Source of the DNA: Bacilli bacterium
GTDB lineage: Bacteria > Bacillota > Bacilli > RF39 > UBA660
NCBI GenBank assembly: GCA_017525855.1
Contig: JAFXSE010000026.1
Location: 1-64,000, forward strand
Reading direction: 5' to 3'
Length of the DNA: 64,000 bases
Positions 26,404 to 36,098 of the stretch are shown here, one piece after another (position 1 is the stretch's first letter; every line of letters starts with the position of its first letter). Below the pieces are notes generated by a model that made no database searches, had not been told where the DNA came from, and saw only the letters and a list, made by a program, of their open reading frames with translations. The position numbers and the translations under genes were made by a program.

Positions 26404-28698
26404 ATGGCAAAAAGAAAAAAGAGAAAAGTACAAAATAGTAGCTTTGAACATAAAAATGAATTAATAAGTATTCTCTTAATATTATGTGCAATTCTAGGAA
26501 TTGGTAAATATGGACTAGTAGGTAGAGCTATTGCTTCATTTGCTTTATTTTTGGTTGGTTCACTTTATATGGTTTTATTATTAGTATTACTAATTATTGG
26601 ACTATATATGATAATCAATAGAGAAAGGCCTAGTTTTTTTACCACAAAACTAATTGGGATATATTTAGTTATTATAGGGATTTTAGTTTTAATGCATAAA
26701 GAATTTGTAGCTCAAAACTCTGGTAATGCTATGTTAATATTTAAAGAAACAATGAGCGAATTAACTTCTGCTTTTAATGGAATTATTAATACAGGTACAA
26801 TAGATGATATCTTTGTTGTTGGTGGAGGTATAATAGGAGGAACATTTGCTTTAATCTTTGATAAACTATTCTCCTTTACTGGCATGGAAATTGTATCATT
26901 TGTATTAATAGGATTAGGTGTTTTATTGTTTACAGGTTTCTCAATTTTTGAAATCATAAAAGAAAAAGTAGAGGAGTCAAAAGATAAAATAGTATCTAAA
27001 CATGAGCAAAGAAAGAACGCTAAAGAGAAAAAGCAAGAATTAGAAAGTACAATGTCTCATGTAATAATAAATGGTCATGAACAGTTAGATGATCAAGAAG
27101 AACCTAAAAAAGTTATCACATCTATTTCAGAATTAACAGAGAAAAAAGAAGCAGATGATAAAGTTGTAGAAATGACAACAATAGAAAAAGATGAAGAACA
27201 TCATGAAGTAAAACTAAATCGTCCTTACGTTTTACCTTCATTAGAGTTATTAGATAAACCAAAGAAAAAATCAAAAGCAACAGATGAAAGTGTTATAGAA
27301 AGAAATATTATAACATTAGAAAAAGTTTTAGCAGACTTTAAAATTAATGGTAAGGTTGTAGAAGTACATGTAGGACCATCAGTTGTTCAATATGAACTTG
27401 AAATAGCAAGTGGTACTAGAGTAAATAAAATTACAAGTATAAATAGAGAAATAGCACTGGCTCTAGCAAAAAAAGATGTTCGTATAGAAGCCCCAATCCC
27501 CGGAAAAAATACTGTAGGAATCGAATTTGCAAATGAATCTCCTACACCTGTTAGCTTTTATGAAATTATGAATAGTAAAAAAATGCAAGAATCAAAAGAT
27601 AAAAAGTTAATGGTTCCATTGGGGAAAAGTATTATGGGCGAAATTGGAGTTTGTGAAGTAAATAAAATGCCACATTTACTTATTGCAGGTACTACTGGTT
27701 CAGGTAAATCTGTTTGTGTCAACGGTATAATTTGTTCAATTCTTATGAGAGCTCGACCTGACGAAGTGAAGCTTGTTATGGTTGATCCTAAAGTAGTTGA
27801 ACTATCAGTTTATAATGGGGTTCCGCACTTAATGTGTCCAGTTGTAACAGATCCTAAAAAAGCAAGTGTAGCTCTTTCTAAAATGGTTATGGAAATGGAA
27901 AGAAGATATCAAGTGTTTAGTGATTCAAAAACAAAGAACATTGAGGGATATAACGAATATATAGAAAAATGGAATAGTACACATCCAATTGATTTAAAAG
28001 AAAAGATGCCATATATTGTGATCATTATAGATGAGTTAGCAGACTTAATGATGGTAGCCGCAAAAGAAGTAGAAGACTCTATTTTAAGAATTACACAAAA
28101 AGCTCGTGCTGCCGGAATGCATTTGATAGTCGCAACACAAAGACCGTCAACTGAAGTAATTACTGGGTTAATTAAAGCTAATATTCCATCACGCATTGCT
28201 TTCTCAGTTGGTTCAGGAATAGATTCAAGAACCATTCTTGATCAAACAGGAGCAGAAAATTTACTTGGTAAAGGAGATATGCTTTTCCTACCAATAGGTA
28301 TGAATTCACCACTTCGTATTCAAGGATCATTTGTTTCTGATAGTGAAATTGCAAGAATTATAGACTTTGTAACTAAGCAACAAGATGCAGATTATGATGA
28401 TGCCATGATGAATTTGGATGTAGTATCTGAAAACAATAGCAATACTAGTACAGAAACAGTTACTGTAGAAGATAATGGAGATGATCCACTATATAATGAA
28501 ATAGTAGAATTTGTAGTAAGTACTCAAAAAGCTAGTGCATCACTTTTACAAAGAAAGTTTAAATTAGGATATAACAGAGCAGCAAGAATTATAGATCTAC
28601 TAGAAGAAAGAGGTATAATTGGACCGCAAAATGGTTCAAAACCAAGAGAAGTATTAGTAACGCTAGGACAAAATAATAATGAGGAAATTAGTGAATAA
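26404..28698 (+). CDS. ftsK: FtsK/SpoIIIE family DNA translocase
   Basis: Septum-located hexameric motor that moves chromosome ends into daughter cells. 764 residues: four transmembrane helices in the first 185 residues (4TM domain), a charged linker to about 300, alpha-beta motor with Walker A GTTGSGKS (about 430-437) and Walker B IVIIIDELADLMM, and a C-terminal winged-helix gamma domain (LLQRKFKLGYNRAARIIDLLEERG) that reads KOPS/SRS-like sites. Start ATG 26404. Whether it is used in sporulation (SpoIIIE) or only division cannot be told. Confidence 0.95.
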   Translation: MAKRKKRKVQNSSFEHKNELISILLILCAILGIGKYGLVGRAIASFALFLVGSLYMVLLLVLLIIGLYMIINRERPSFFTTKLIGIYLVIIGILVLMHKEFVAQNSGNAMLIFKETMSELTSAFNGIINTGTIDDIFVVGGGIIGGTFALIFDKLFSFTGMEIVSFVLIGLGVLLFTGFSIFEIIKEKVEESKDKIVSKHEQRKNAKEKKQELESTMSHVIINGHEQLDDQEEPKKVITSISELTEKKEADDKVVEMTTIEKDEEHHEVKLNRPYVLPSLELLDKPKKKSKATDESVIERNIITLEKVLADFKINGKVVEVHVGPSVVQYELEIASGTRVNKITSINREIALALAKKDVRIEAPIPGKNTVGIEFANESPTPVSFYEIMNSKKMQESKDKKLMVPLGKSIMGEIGVCEVNKMPHLLIAGTTGSGKSVCVNGIICSILMRARPDEVKLVMVDPKVVELSVYNGVPHLMCPVVTDPKKASVALSKMVMEMERRYQVFSDSKTKNIEGYNEYIEKWNSTHPIDLKEKMPYIVIIIDELADLMMVAAKEVEDSILRITQKARAAGMHLIVATQRPSTEVITGLIKANIPSRIAFSVGSGIDSRTILDQTGAENLLGKGDMLFLPIGMNSPLRIQGSFVSDSEIARIIDFVTKQQDADYDDAMMNLDVVSENNSNTSTETVTVEDNGDDPLYNEIVEFVVSTQKASASLLQRKFKLGYNRAARIIDLLEERGIIGPQNGSKPREVLVTLGQNNNEEISE

Positions 28699-28718
28699 AA
28701 GGTAGTAAAATGCCTTTT
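28697..28718 (+). terminator. terminator after ftsK
   Basis: AAAAGGTA (28697-28704) with TGCCTTTT (28711-28718), one G-U pair, loop GTAAAA, T run. Confidence 0.7.
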
Positions 28719-28816
28719 TTCTATTTTAATAACAAAAATGTAAATTTTACTGATATAATATATATAAAATATAAGATAAAAACATTATAGTCTTTTATTA
28801 AGAAGGAGGAATAATC

Positions 28817-29527
28817 ATGCCAACGCCACATATTGAATCAAAAAAAGAAGATATCGCTAAAGTAGTATTAATGCCAGGAGATCCGCTTAGAGCTAAAATG
28901 ATTGCAGAAAAATTCTTAGAGAATGCTCGCCTTGTAAATAGCGTACGTAATATTTTTGCCTATACAGGAACTTATAAGGGCAAAGAAGTAACAGTTTTTG
29001 CCAGTGGTATGGGAAACGCTAGTATGGGAATATATTCATATGAATTATATAAGTTTTATGATGTAGACAATATCATACGTATTGGAAGTTGTGGAGCTTA
29101 TACAGATAAAATTAATCTATATGATATGATTTTAGTAGATAAATCGTATTCAAACTCAGCATATGATGATATTTTAAATGGAGAAAATGTTTCTTATTCA
29201 CAAGGAGATATAACATTAAACAGAAAAATCCTAGAAACCGCTACAGAAAATAATTATGATATAATATATGGTAATATTTATTGCACAGATGTTTTCTATA
29301 GTGAAATAGAAAACCCTACCAAATTATATAATGATCATAAATGTTTAGGAGTTGAAATGGAAAGTTTTGCGCTTTTTCTAAATGCTAAAAAATTAAATAA
29401 AAGTGCTTCATGTATTTTAACTGTTTCAGATAATTTAATAACTAAACAAGAAACAACAAGTGAAGAAAGACAAAATTCTTTCACTGATATGATTACACTA
29501 GCACTAGAGACTTTAACTAAAATGTGA
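28817..29527 (+). CDS. deoD: purine-nucleoside phosphorylase DeoD-type
   Basis: Phosphorolysis of purine nucleosides in salvage. 236 residues, the hexameric DeoD type: PTPHIESK start, VLMPGDPLRAKMIA (phosphate-binding Gly/Arg), SGMGNASMGIYSYEL, RIGSCGAY, GVEMESFALF (ribose/base site) and TVSDNL (catalytic Asp). Start ATG 28817 behind AAGGAGG. TATAAT at 28754-28759 with extended TGA is the likely -10. Confidence 0.95.
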   Translation: MPTPHIESKKEDIAKVVLMPGDPLRAKMIAEKFLENARLVNSVRNIFAYTGTYKGKEVTVFASGMGNASMGIYSYELYKFYDVDNIIRIGSCGAYTDKINLYDMILVDKSYSNSAYDDILNGENVSYSQGDITLNRKILETATENNYDIIYGNIYCTDVFYSEIENPTKLYNDHKCLGVEMESFALFLNAKKLNKSASCILTVSDNLITKQETTSEERQNSFTDMITLALETLTKM

Positions 29528-29586
29528 TTAATTCTGAATAAAATATCTTGTTGTGACAATAATATAATAGAAGAAGAGGCGATATA

Positions 29587-30849
29587 ATGGAATATTTAGT
29601 AAAAGATTTAGGAAGTTATAAATTACATCTAATTAAAACTACTAAATTTAAAACTATTAGAGCTAAAGTATTTTTTAATGCACCTATAAAAAAAGAAGAA
29701 ATAACTATTCGTAACTTCTTAGGAGCAATTCTTTATTTAACTAATCAAAAATACAAAACAAAGCGTAGTTTGACGATAAAATGTCAAGATTTATATGCGT
29801 GTGACATAGGGTATAGAATGTCACGTTTTGGTAATTATAGTAACTTTTCTTTTTCTATGAATGCTTTAGAAGACAGATTTACAGAAAAAGGTAATTTAGA
29901 AAAATGTTTTGAATTACTAAGCGATATAATATATAAACCAAATATAGAAAACAATGAATTTGATGAAACATATTTTAATATTGTAAAACACAATGCCATA
30001 GTCAACATTAATAGCATCAAAGAGTCACCTTCAAACTATAGTATTATAAGACTGCTTGAAAATATGGATAAAGATAGTCCATTATCATATCGTCCAAATG
30101 GTTATATAGAAGATTTAGAAAAAATAAATAGGAGTAACTTGTATGAATATTATCAAAAAGTTCTAACTAAAGACATAATGGATATTTTCGTAATTGGAAA
30201 TATTGATTTTAAAGAAATAGAAAAACTAGTACGAAAGAGTTTTCCTCCTAAAGTCTTTAAAAAAATAGTAATTCCTTGTCGCTTAGATGAAAAAAAAGCA
30301 AGAACTAAAGTGCAAACTATTAAAGAAGAAAATGATACTAATCAATCTAAACTTGCGATTGGATGCAGACTAAATGATTTAACAGAACACGAAAGGAATT
30401 ATGCACTAACAATTTATACAATTATTCTAGGAGGAGGAAGTAATTCTAAGCTTTTTCAAGAAGTAAGAGAAAAAAATTCACTTGCCTATTATATTAATTC
30501 AACCGTCAATAAATTAGATAATATTCTTCTAATAAGAGCAGGAATTAGTAAAGAAAACTTTAAAGAAGTAGTAGAATTAACAAAAGAACAGATTAAGCAA
30601 ATGAAAAAAGGAAAAATAACAGAAGAAGAAATAGATAATGCAAAACAAATGTATTTAAGTTCTATAGATGAAATCGAAGAAAGTGAGGATGATATAATAG
30701 ACTCATATTATATGATGGATTTACTTGGAGTAGATGACATCGAAACTAAGAAAAAAGAAATGGTAAAAGTTACGAAAAAAGAAGTAGTAGCAGTCAGTAA
30801 AAAAGTAAATATGGATACAGTTTACCTATTAGAAGGTGTTAAATTATGA
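29587..30849 (+). CDS. ymfF: M16-like protein YmfF (EF-P 5-aminopentanol modification-associated type)
   Basis: 420 residues in the M16 (insulinase-like) fold without the zinc-binding HxxEH: the corresponding N-terminal region lacks any such motif. Later parts (LGGGSNSKLFQEVREKNSLAYYI) carry the conserved R/Y region typical of the partner subunit of heterodimeric M16 peptidases. In B. subtilis ymfF and ymfH neighbour ymfI, which modifies EF-P; direct function of the peptidase pair is not settled. Overlaps ymfH by 4 nt (ATGA), consistent with tight coexpression. Confidence 0.8.
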   Translation: MEYLVKDLGSYKLHLIKTTKFKTIRAKVFFNAPIKKEEITIRNFLGAILYLTNQKYKTKRSLTIKCQDLYACDIGYRMSRFGNYSNFSFSMNALEDRFTEKGNLEKCFELLSDIIYKPNIENNEFDETYFNIVKHNAIVNINSIKESPSNYSIIRLLENMDKDSPLSYRPNGYIEDLEKINRSNLYEYYQKVLTKDIMDIFVIGNIDFKEIEKLVRKSFPPKVFKKIVIPCRLDEKKARTKVQTIKEENDTNQSKLAIGCRLNDLTEHERNYALTIYTIILGGGSNSKLFQEVREKNSLAYYINSTVNKLDNILLIRAGISKENFKEVVELTKEQIKQMKKGKITEEEIDNAKQMYLSSIDEIEESEDDIIDSYYMMDLLGVDDIETKKKEMVKVTKKEVVAVSKKVNMDTVYLLEGVKL

Positions 30850-32153
30850 TAAGGAAAACCCTAAAAAGTCTAGATATTAATATATACACTGAAAAACTAA
30901 ATAATGGATTAGAAATATTTCTTGTTCCATTAAAAGATATGAAAAGATACTTTATAACTTACGCTACTAAATATGGTTCATTAATTACAGAATTTACTCC
31001 ACATGGATCTAAAAAAGAAGTAAAAGTACCAAATGGAGTAGCCCATTTTCTAGAACATAAAATGTTTGAACAATCAACAGGAGAAGACCCTTTTGAATTT
31101 TTTAGTAAAACAGGGACATATGTAAACGCTTCTACTGGTTTTGAAAGCACTAGATATATTTGTTCTGGTACAACTAATTTTGAAGAAAACTTAAAGTATT
31201 TATTATCGTTTGTTAATCAACCTTACTTTACAGATGAAAACGTAGAAAAAGAAAAAGGCATCATTATAGAAGAATTGAATATGTATAAAGATAACCCAGA
31301 AAGTGCTTTAGATGATACTTCAAGGAAAAACTTATTTCAAAAAGATCCACATCGCATTGATATAGGTGGAGAAAGAGAAGATGTAATAAAAATAACCAAA
31401 GAAGATTTATACCTTTGTTATGACAACTTTTACAGTCCACACAACATGTTTGTTATAATTGTTGGTAATGTGGATGTAGCAAAAACTGAAATGATATTAA
31501 AGGACAAACTAGGAATTTTAAAAAATAAGTATGCTACCTTACCAAAGATTAAAAAATACATAGAACCATACGAAGTAGCCAAAGAAAAAGAAGTAGTAAG
31601 GTTTAATATAGAAGTTCCAAAACTATGTTATAGCTTAAAACTAAAGAGAAAAAGTTTCAAAATAAAAGAAGACTTTATTTTAGATTGCTACTTGAATATA
31701 ATACTCAAGACTTTATTTGGCAATACATCTCTATTTAAAGAAGAAGGTAAACAAAAAGATTTATATACATCTTTCGCTTATGATTTTGATGCTACTGGTG
31801 AATATATAATAATTAATTTCTACAGTGAAACTACTAAACAAAATGAATTGCTAAAACTAATAGAAGAAACCTTAAAGAATAGAGATAACATTTTAAATAT
31901 AGAAGATTTTAATAGGGCTATAAAAGTATATATTGCCAGTAAAATAAAAGATAGTTGCTATATTGATAATATTAGTAGTAATATCTATGAAGACTTAATT
32001 AATTATAAAAAAGTAATTTATAATAAAACAGAGCTCGTTAGAAATCTAGACTATAATACTATGTTAGATATTAGTAAGTGTATAGATATTAATAATAAAT
32101 CTATAGTTTGTTATGTACCTAAAGAAGATAAAGAGTATCAAATAGAAATATAA
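30846..32153 (+). CDS. ymfH: M16 zinc peptidase YmfH (EF-P modification-associated type)
   Basis: 435 residues; active M16 site HFLEH at residues 67-71 within NGVAHFLEHKMFEQ, with the downstream Glu in the helix KEKGIIIEELNMY. Expected to work as the catalytic half of a dimer with the YmfF-like protein encoded just before it. M16 members degrade peptides inside a closed clamshell. Start ATG 30846 overlapping the ymfF stop. Confidence 0.85.
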   Translation: MIRKTLKSLDINIYTEKLNNGLEIFLVPLKDMKRYFITYATKYGSLITEFTPHGSKKEVKVPNGVAHFLEHKMFEQSTGEDPFEFFSKTGTYVNASTGFESTRYICSGTTNFEENLKYLLSFVNQPYFTDENVEKEKGIIIEELNMYKDNPESALDDTSRKNLFQKDPHRIDIGGEREDVIKITKEDLYLCYDNFYSPHNMFVIIVGNVDVAKTEMILKDKLGILKNKYATLPKIKKYIEPYEVAKEKEVVRFNIEVPKLCYSLKLKRKSFKIKEDFILDCYLNIILKTLFGNTSLFKEEGKQKDLYTSFAYDFDATGEYIIINFYSETTKQNELLKLIEETLKNRDNILNIEDFNRAIKVYIASKIKDSCYIDNISSNIYEDLINYKKVIYNKTELVRNLDYNTMLDISKCIDINNKSIVCYVPKEDKEYQIEI

Positions 32154-32174
32154 AAAGTAGATGCTCTTTTTCTT
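32152..32174 (+). terminator. weak terminator after ymfH
   Basis: AAAAAG-T-AG (32152-32160) with CTCTTTTT (32164-32171), triloop and one bulge, then T-rich. Confidence 0.4.
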
Positions 32175-32253
32175 ATAAAGTGTAAAGTATATATAAATAC
32201 TATTTTTCTTTCTTTTTTTACGTGTTAAAATTAATTTAGAAAAGAGTGATAAT

Positions 32254-33345
32254 ATGAACGAGTTTAGAACAGAAGAAAACAATAAAAAAATTTTTTCGAT
32301 AAAAAAGTTTATTCCTATAATAGGAGCTATATTGATAATTATCTTAATAATATGTATAGTAGTTTTTATTACTAAAAGAGTTAATAAAAATAAGAAAACA
32401 GAAACCAAAACAGAAACCAAAACAGAAAATATAGTAAACCTTAATTCTGAATTAGATGGAGCATATCTTATTGCTAAGGAAGATAGTTATCTAGTTGTAC
32501 TTAGAAAAAATAAAGAACCTAAAAGAATATATAATATTTCACAAGGCACAGGAAACCTAGGAGATTTCTATGACTATGCTTATTTTAATAAGAAAATATA
32601 TATTTTATTTGGAGAAAATAATATATATTCAATATCTTTAAAAGATGGTAACGGTATTTATGAATTAAAAAAGGAATATATTTATGAACCGTTACTATGT
32701 AAAAATGGTACTAAAGGAAAAACGCAAAATATAGTTGTTACTAGCAATATAGTATATTTTAATAATTCTAGTTGTGGCATAAGTGGTTTTAATTATGGAG
32801 ATGAGAATAATCAAGTAAATATTCATCAATTCTCTAAACTAACACAATCTAGTATATATTATTACAAAAACAAATTATATTTCTCAGGTGACAATAATAT
32901 ATATGAAGTTGATGAAACAACAGGAAATATTAATAAAATAATAGAAAACATTCAAATCTCACTTCCTCTTATAGTATATGATGATATATTACTTTACGCT
33001 GTCAAAAACAGTAACAATACATATAATTACTATGGTTATAATACAGCAACAACTAAAACAGGTTCAATAGTAAACAATGTTAAAAAGCTCGTTGTTTATG
33101 ATGGTAAATACATATATTATGACAGCAATGGAATATATACATATGATGGATCTAGTACCACAACAATATATGAAAAAAGATATAATGAACTTTCAAATAT
33201 GGAATTAATGGGTAATATATTACAAATAGTTGATAAAAGTACAATAGGAGATCAAAAAAAGAAAATTGTAAATATAGATTTGAAGAAAAATTATAAAAAA
33301 ACAACAGCAGTAAATGAATATTCACTCGTTAAGGAAATAAACTAA
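32254..33345 (+). CDS. membrane-anchored propeller-like protein
   Basis: 363 residues: short cytoplasmic N-terminus, one transmembrane helix (about 20-45), a linker with a KTET repeat (three copies of a 12-bp unit at about 32396-32430), then an external domain built of repeated strand motifs with aromatic pairs (YAYFNKKIYILFG, YYYKNKLYFSGDNNIYEVD, VVYDGKYIYYDSNGIYTYDG), spaced like beta-propeller blades (DUF5050-like). Function unknown. The AlkD-like gene begins on its last base (TAATG). Confidence 0.55.
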   Translation: MNEFRTEENNKKIFSIKKFIPIIGAILIIILIICIVVFITKRVNKNKKTETKTETKTENIVNLNSELDGAYLIAKEDSYLVVLRKNKEPKRIYNISQGTGNLGDFYDYAYFNKKIYILFGENNIYSISLKDGNGIYELKKEYIYEPLLCKNGTKGKTQNIVVTSNIVYFNNSSCGISGFNYGDENNQVNIHQFSKLTQSSIYYYKNKLYFSGDNNIYEVDETTGNINKIIENIQISLPLIVYDDILLYAVKNSNNTYNYYGYNTATTKTGSIVNNVKKLVVYDGKYIYYDSNGIYTYDGSSTTTIYEKRYNELSNMELMGNILQIVDKSTIGDQKKKIVNIDLKKNYKKTTAVNEYSLVKEIN

Positions 33346-34055
33346 TGGTAACAAAAGAAAAATGGAATTCATCTAAATATGAAACAATCACAAAAGAACT
33401 TCATGACAAAAGCGATAAAGATTACTTAGAATTTAATAAAAGAATTATTAAAACAGATTATGAAATGTTAGGAGTAAGAACCCCTGATATTAAAATAATA
33501 GCTAAAAAAATAAAAAAAACAGACATTATTTCTTTTCTTAAATATAATAAAAATAATTATTATGAAGAATTATTATTAGAAGCATTTGTTATTAGTTTTA
33601 TTAAAGAAAAAAAAGAATTTGATACATATTTTGAAAAATATATTAAAAAGGTTGATTGCTGGTCTTTATGTGATATGGCTTGCTCAGCTTTTAAAATAAT
33701 CAAAAATAATAAAGAATATTACTTTAACAAAATAAAAGAATTAGTAAAATCCGATGAAGAATATATAGTAAGAGTAGGGATTGTATTGTTACTTGATTAT
33801 TATATTGATGAAAAATATATTAATGATATTTTTAAAATAGTAGATAGCATTAATAGGGAAGAGTACTATATTAATATGGCAATAGCATGGTTACTTAGTA
33901 TTTGCTATATTAAATTTCCAAGTGAAACAGATAAGTACTTAAAAAATACTAAAGTAAATAATTTTACATATAATAAAACAATTTCTAAAATATGTGACTC
34001 TTACAGAGTAGATAATATTACAAAATTAAGATTAAAACAAACAAAAAAAACATGA
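33345..34055 (+). CDS. AlkD-like DNA alkylation repair protein
   Basis: 236 residues of HEAT-like helices. Near the start is the family's MLGVRTPDIKIIAKKI block; VDCWSLCDMACSAF corresponds to the W-x3-D active-site region of Bacillus cereus AlkD, and NMAIAWLLSICY to its second catalytic Trp. AlkD is a DNA glycosylase for N3- and N7-alkylated bases that does not flip the base. The start overlaps the previous stop (TAATG), so translation is probably coupled. Confidence 0.8.
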   Translation: MVTKEKWNSSKYETITKELHDKSDKDYLEFNKRIIKTDYEMLGVRTPDIKIIAKKIKKTDIISFLKYNKNNYYEELLLEAFVISFIKEKKEFDTYFEKYIKKVDCWSLCDMACSAFKIIKNNKEYYFNKIKELVKSDEEYIVRVGIVLLLDYYIDEKYINDIFKIVDSINREEYYINMAIAWLLSICYIKFPSETDKYLKNTKVNNFTYNKTISKICDSYRVDNITKLRLKQTKKT

Positions 34056-34079
34056 GTTTAAACAATTCATGCTTTTTTT
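34051..34079 (+). terminator. terminator after the AlkD-like gene
   Basis: CATGAGTT (34051-34058) with AATTCATG (34064-34071), one G-U, loop TAAAC, T run. It includes the TGA stop and meets the convergent gene at 34078. Confidence 0.75.
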
Positions 34080-35172
34080 AATATATCTCTTGTTTTATAA
34101 GCTCTAGATTTTTTCTCATAATAGATAAATAATCCTCTTTATCTTCTCTTTCTTTATCAGTAATATTATCCAATCTATGAAACTCTATAATTTGAACTGA
34201 CTGATTTTCAGAAATTAACTTTTCAACATTTTCACTATTTTTATCATCTTTAAATTTATAAATATATTTAATCTCACTTTTTTTAACTAAATCAAGAACT
34301 TGGGCATAAGTCTTATCTAAAGCTTTATCATCTAAAACAATTACTTCAAGTCCAAACTTTTCTAAATATTTTAAACTTTTATCATTTACAACTACTGTTT
34401 TACTTTTAGCATTTTCAACACTTACTCTATAATCAGCATCAAGTTCTGATAAATTAACTTTTAATTTTTCATAATTAGTATTTATTTCTTTTATTAAATA
34501 ATTATTTGTTACATATTCATTTAATCCCATTTCCACATTCTTGGCCATCATTAATAGGTAAGAAGGATTTAACCATAATTCCTCTTCACAATTTTCAATT
34601 TCTAAAACATAAGATGTATCAATTATTTTTAAATCACTATTTAAATCCAATAATTCAATAGCAAGATTTCTTTCTCTTTCTATTAGTCCCGTATAAATAA
34701 ACAGATTCTTTTTACTTAAATCATTTTTCCTTTTTTTTGTAACTTTATACTCATCCAAATTAACACCATCTGGATAAACAGAAACGATATTAGCGTGTTC
34801 CCCATACATTTGACTTATAATATACTCATTAGGATAATTAGTAACAACAATATCTATATCCTCCATATCATCTTTCCTACAACCTGTAATAGTAACCAAA
34901 ACAACAATAAACAATAAACAAATTAAATTTTTCTTCTTAGTATTTCTCATTTTTTCCCCTCTCTTTAAAGGCACTGGATCATAACCAGAACCTCCCCAAG
35001 GATTACACCTTAATATTCTTTTAAAAGCTAAAAAGCTTCCTTTAAAACTTCCAAATCTTATGATTGCTTCTTTAGCATATTCTGAACAAGTAGGAGTATA
35101 TCTGCATCTATAATGCCAATTACCAGGTATTTTCTGATAACAATTAATAAAAAAAATTAACAATCGCTGCAT
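34078..35172 (-). CDS. yidD: YidD fused in frame to a metal-binding-type (ZnuA/TroA-like) lipoprotein
   Basis: One uninterrupted frame of 364 codons. Residues 1-74 are a complete YidD, the membrane-protein insertion efficiency factor ([41 protein letters not shown]). With no stop, the frame runs into a second protein that begins at Met75 (ATG 34950), has a lipoprotein signal with lipobox TITGC (Cys98) and a TroA/ZnuA-like domain. That ATG has its own GAGGGG ribosome site, so both a fusion and a separate 290-residue lipoprotein are possible. The metal-binding His of ZnuA appear replaced: ELWLNPSYL stands where DPHxWLSP is expected. Start of YidD: ATG 35172 after GAGGAGG. No permease or ATPase gene is near. 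Confidence 0.8.
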   Translation of the reverse strand: MQRLLIFFINCYQKIPGNWHYRCRYTPTCSEYAKEAIIRFGSFKGSFLAFKRILRCNPWGGSGYDPVPLKRGEKMRNTKKKNLICLLFIVVLVTITGCRKDDMEDIDIVVTNYPNEYIISQMYGEHANIVSVYPDGVNLDEYKVTKKRKNDLSKKNLFIYTGLIERERNLAIELLDLNSDLKIIDTSYVLEIENCEEELWLNPSYLLMMAKNVEMGLNEYVTNNYLIKEINTNYEKLKVNLSELDADYRVSVENAKSKTVVVNDKSLKYLEKFGLEVIVLDDKALDKTYAQVLDLVKKSEIKYIYKFKDDKNSENVEKLISENQSVQIIEFHRLDNITDKEREDKEDYLSIMRKNLELIKQEIY

Positions 35173-35277
35173 AAATCCTCCTCTTATCATTTTACTAAAA
35201 AAAAGATAGTTATTCAATAATTATTATTAATTCTTTCCAGAATATTAAAAATGATATATAATAAACATGGTGGTTAT

Positions 35278-35940
35278 ATGGAAAAATTATTCAAAAAACT
35301 AAAAATTAAACCTAAAAATATAGAATTATATGAGACAGCATTTTCTCATTCGAGTTATACAAATGAACATAAAAAAAAGAATAATTATGAAAGACTTGAA
35401 TTTTTAGGAGATGCCGCACTTGACTTAGTTATAGCAGATTATTTATATGCTAATTTTTCTGAAACAGAAGGCGAAATGACCAAAGTAAGGGCAAGCTATG
35501 TTTGTGAAAATGCGCTATATACTTATTCAACTGATTTAGGTCTACCAGAATATATGAAACTTGGTCATGGTGAACAAAATGAGAAAAAACGCTACACTAA
35601 AGCAATAGTTGCTGATATCTTTGAAGCATTATTAGGAGCCATATATGTAGACTTAGGATATGCTACTGCAAGAAGAGTAGCTCTAGGAATAATTGTTCCA
35701 TATATAAAAAAGAATGTTACTTTCTTCAGTGACTATAAATCAGCCCTACAGGAAGCTGTGCAAACTACTAAAAAGAGCGTGGAATATATTCAACTTAATG
35801 AAACAGGACCAGCACACGATAAAACATTTACCTTTGAAGTTAGAATTGACAATATTAAATATGGAGAAGGAACAGCAAAAAGTAAAAAGCAAGCAGAACA
35901 AGATGCTGCAAAAGATGCACTAGACAAATTAGTTAAATAG
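35278..35940 (+). CDS. rnc: ribonuclease III
   Basis: Dimeric double-strand-specific RNase for rRNA processing and RNA decay. 220 residues from ATG 35278 (GGTGG upstream). Catalytic signature NYERLEFLGDAALDLVIADYL, second acidic site DIFEALLGAIYVDLG, and a C-terminal dsRBD (KSALQEAVQ...YGEGTAKSKKQAEQDAAKDAL). Divergent from the yidD fusion; TATAAT 35257-35262 with TTTCCA 35234-35239 is a likely promoter. Confidence 0.96.
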   Translation: MEKLFKKLKIKPKNIELYETAFSHSSYTNEHKKKNNYERLEFLGDAALDLVIADYLYANFSETEGEMTKVRASYVCENALYTYSTDLGLPEYMKLGHGEQNEKKRYTKAIVADIFEALLGAIYVDLGYATARRVALGIIVPYIKKNVTFFSDYKSALQEAVQTTKKSVEYIQLNETGPAHDKTFTFEVRIDNIKYGEGTAKSKKQAEQDAAKDALDKLVK

Positions 35941-35949
35941 TGCTATAAT
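35921..35949 (+). promoter_or_regulatory. promoter of the RNase J gene
   Basis: TAGACA (35921-35926, inside the end of rnc), 17 bp spacer, TATAAT (35944-35949) with extended TGC. It implies a leader of about 140 nt. Confidence 0.6.
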
Positions 35950-36025
35950 ACATACGTTATTTACTTTTTTAGAACTTATTATAAAATTATTTGTATACGG
36001 AACCAAAAATTTAATAAATAAAAAG

Positions 36026-36053
36026 TAATATTTCTTTTCTGAAATATTATTTT
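36026..36053 (+). terminator. terminator-like hairpin in the RNase J leader
   Basis: Perfect 9-bp repeat TAATATTTC / GAAATATTA (36026-36034 and 36041-36049), loop TTTTCT, then TTTT. It lies between the promoter and the coding start; a further TATAAT (36057-36062) follows it. Confidence 0.5.
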
Positions 36054-36098
36054 AGTTATAATTAATTTCTAAAAAAAGAAAAGAAAGGAAGAATAAAC

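Noticed and set aside
28741..28816. Purine riboswitch ahead of deoD
   Set aside because: The leader is short and lacks the conserved three-way junction sequences.
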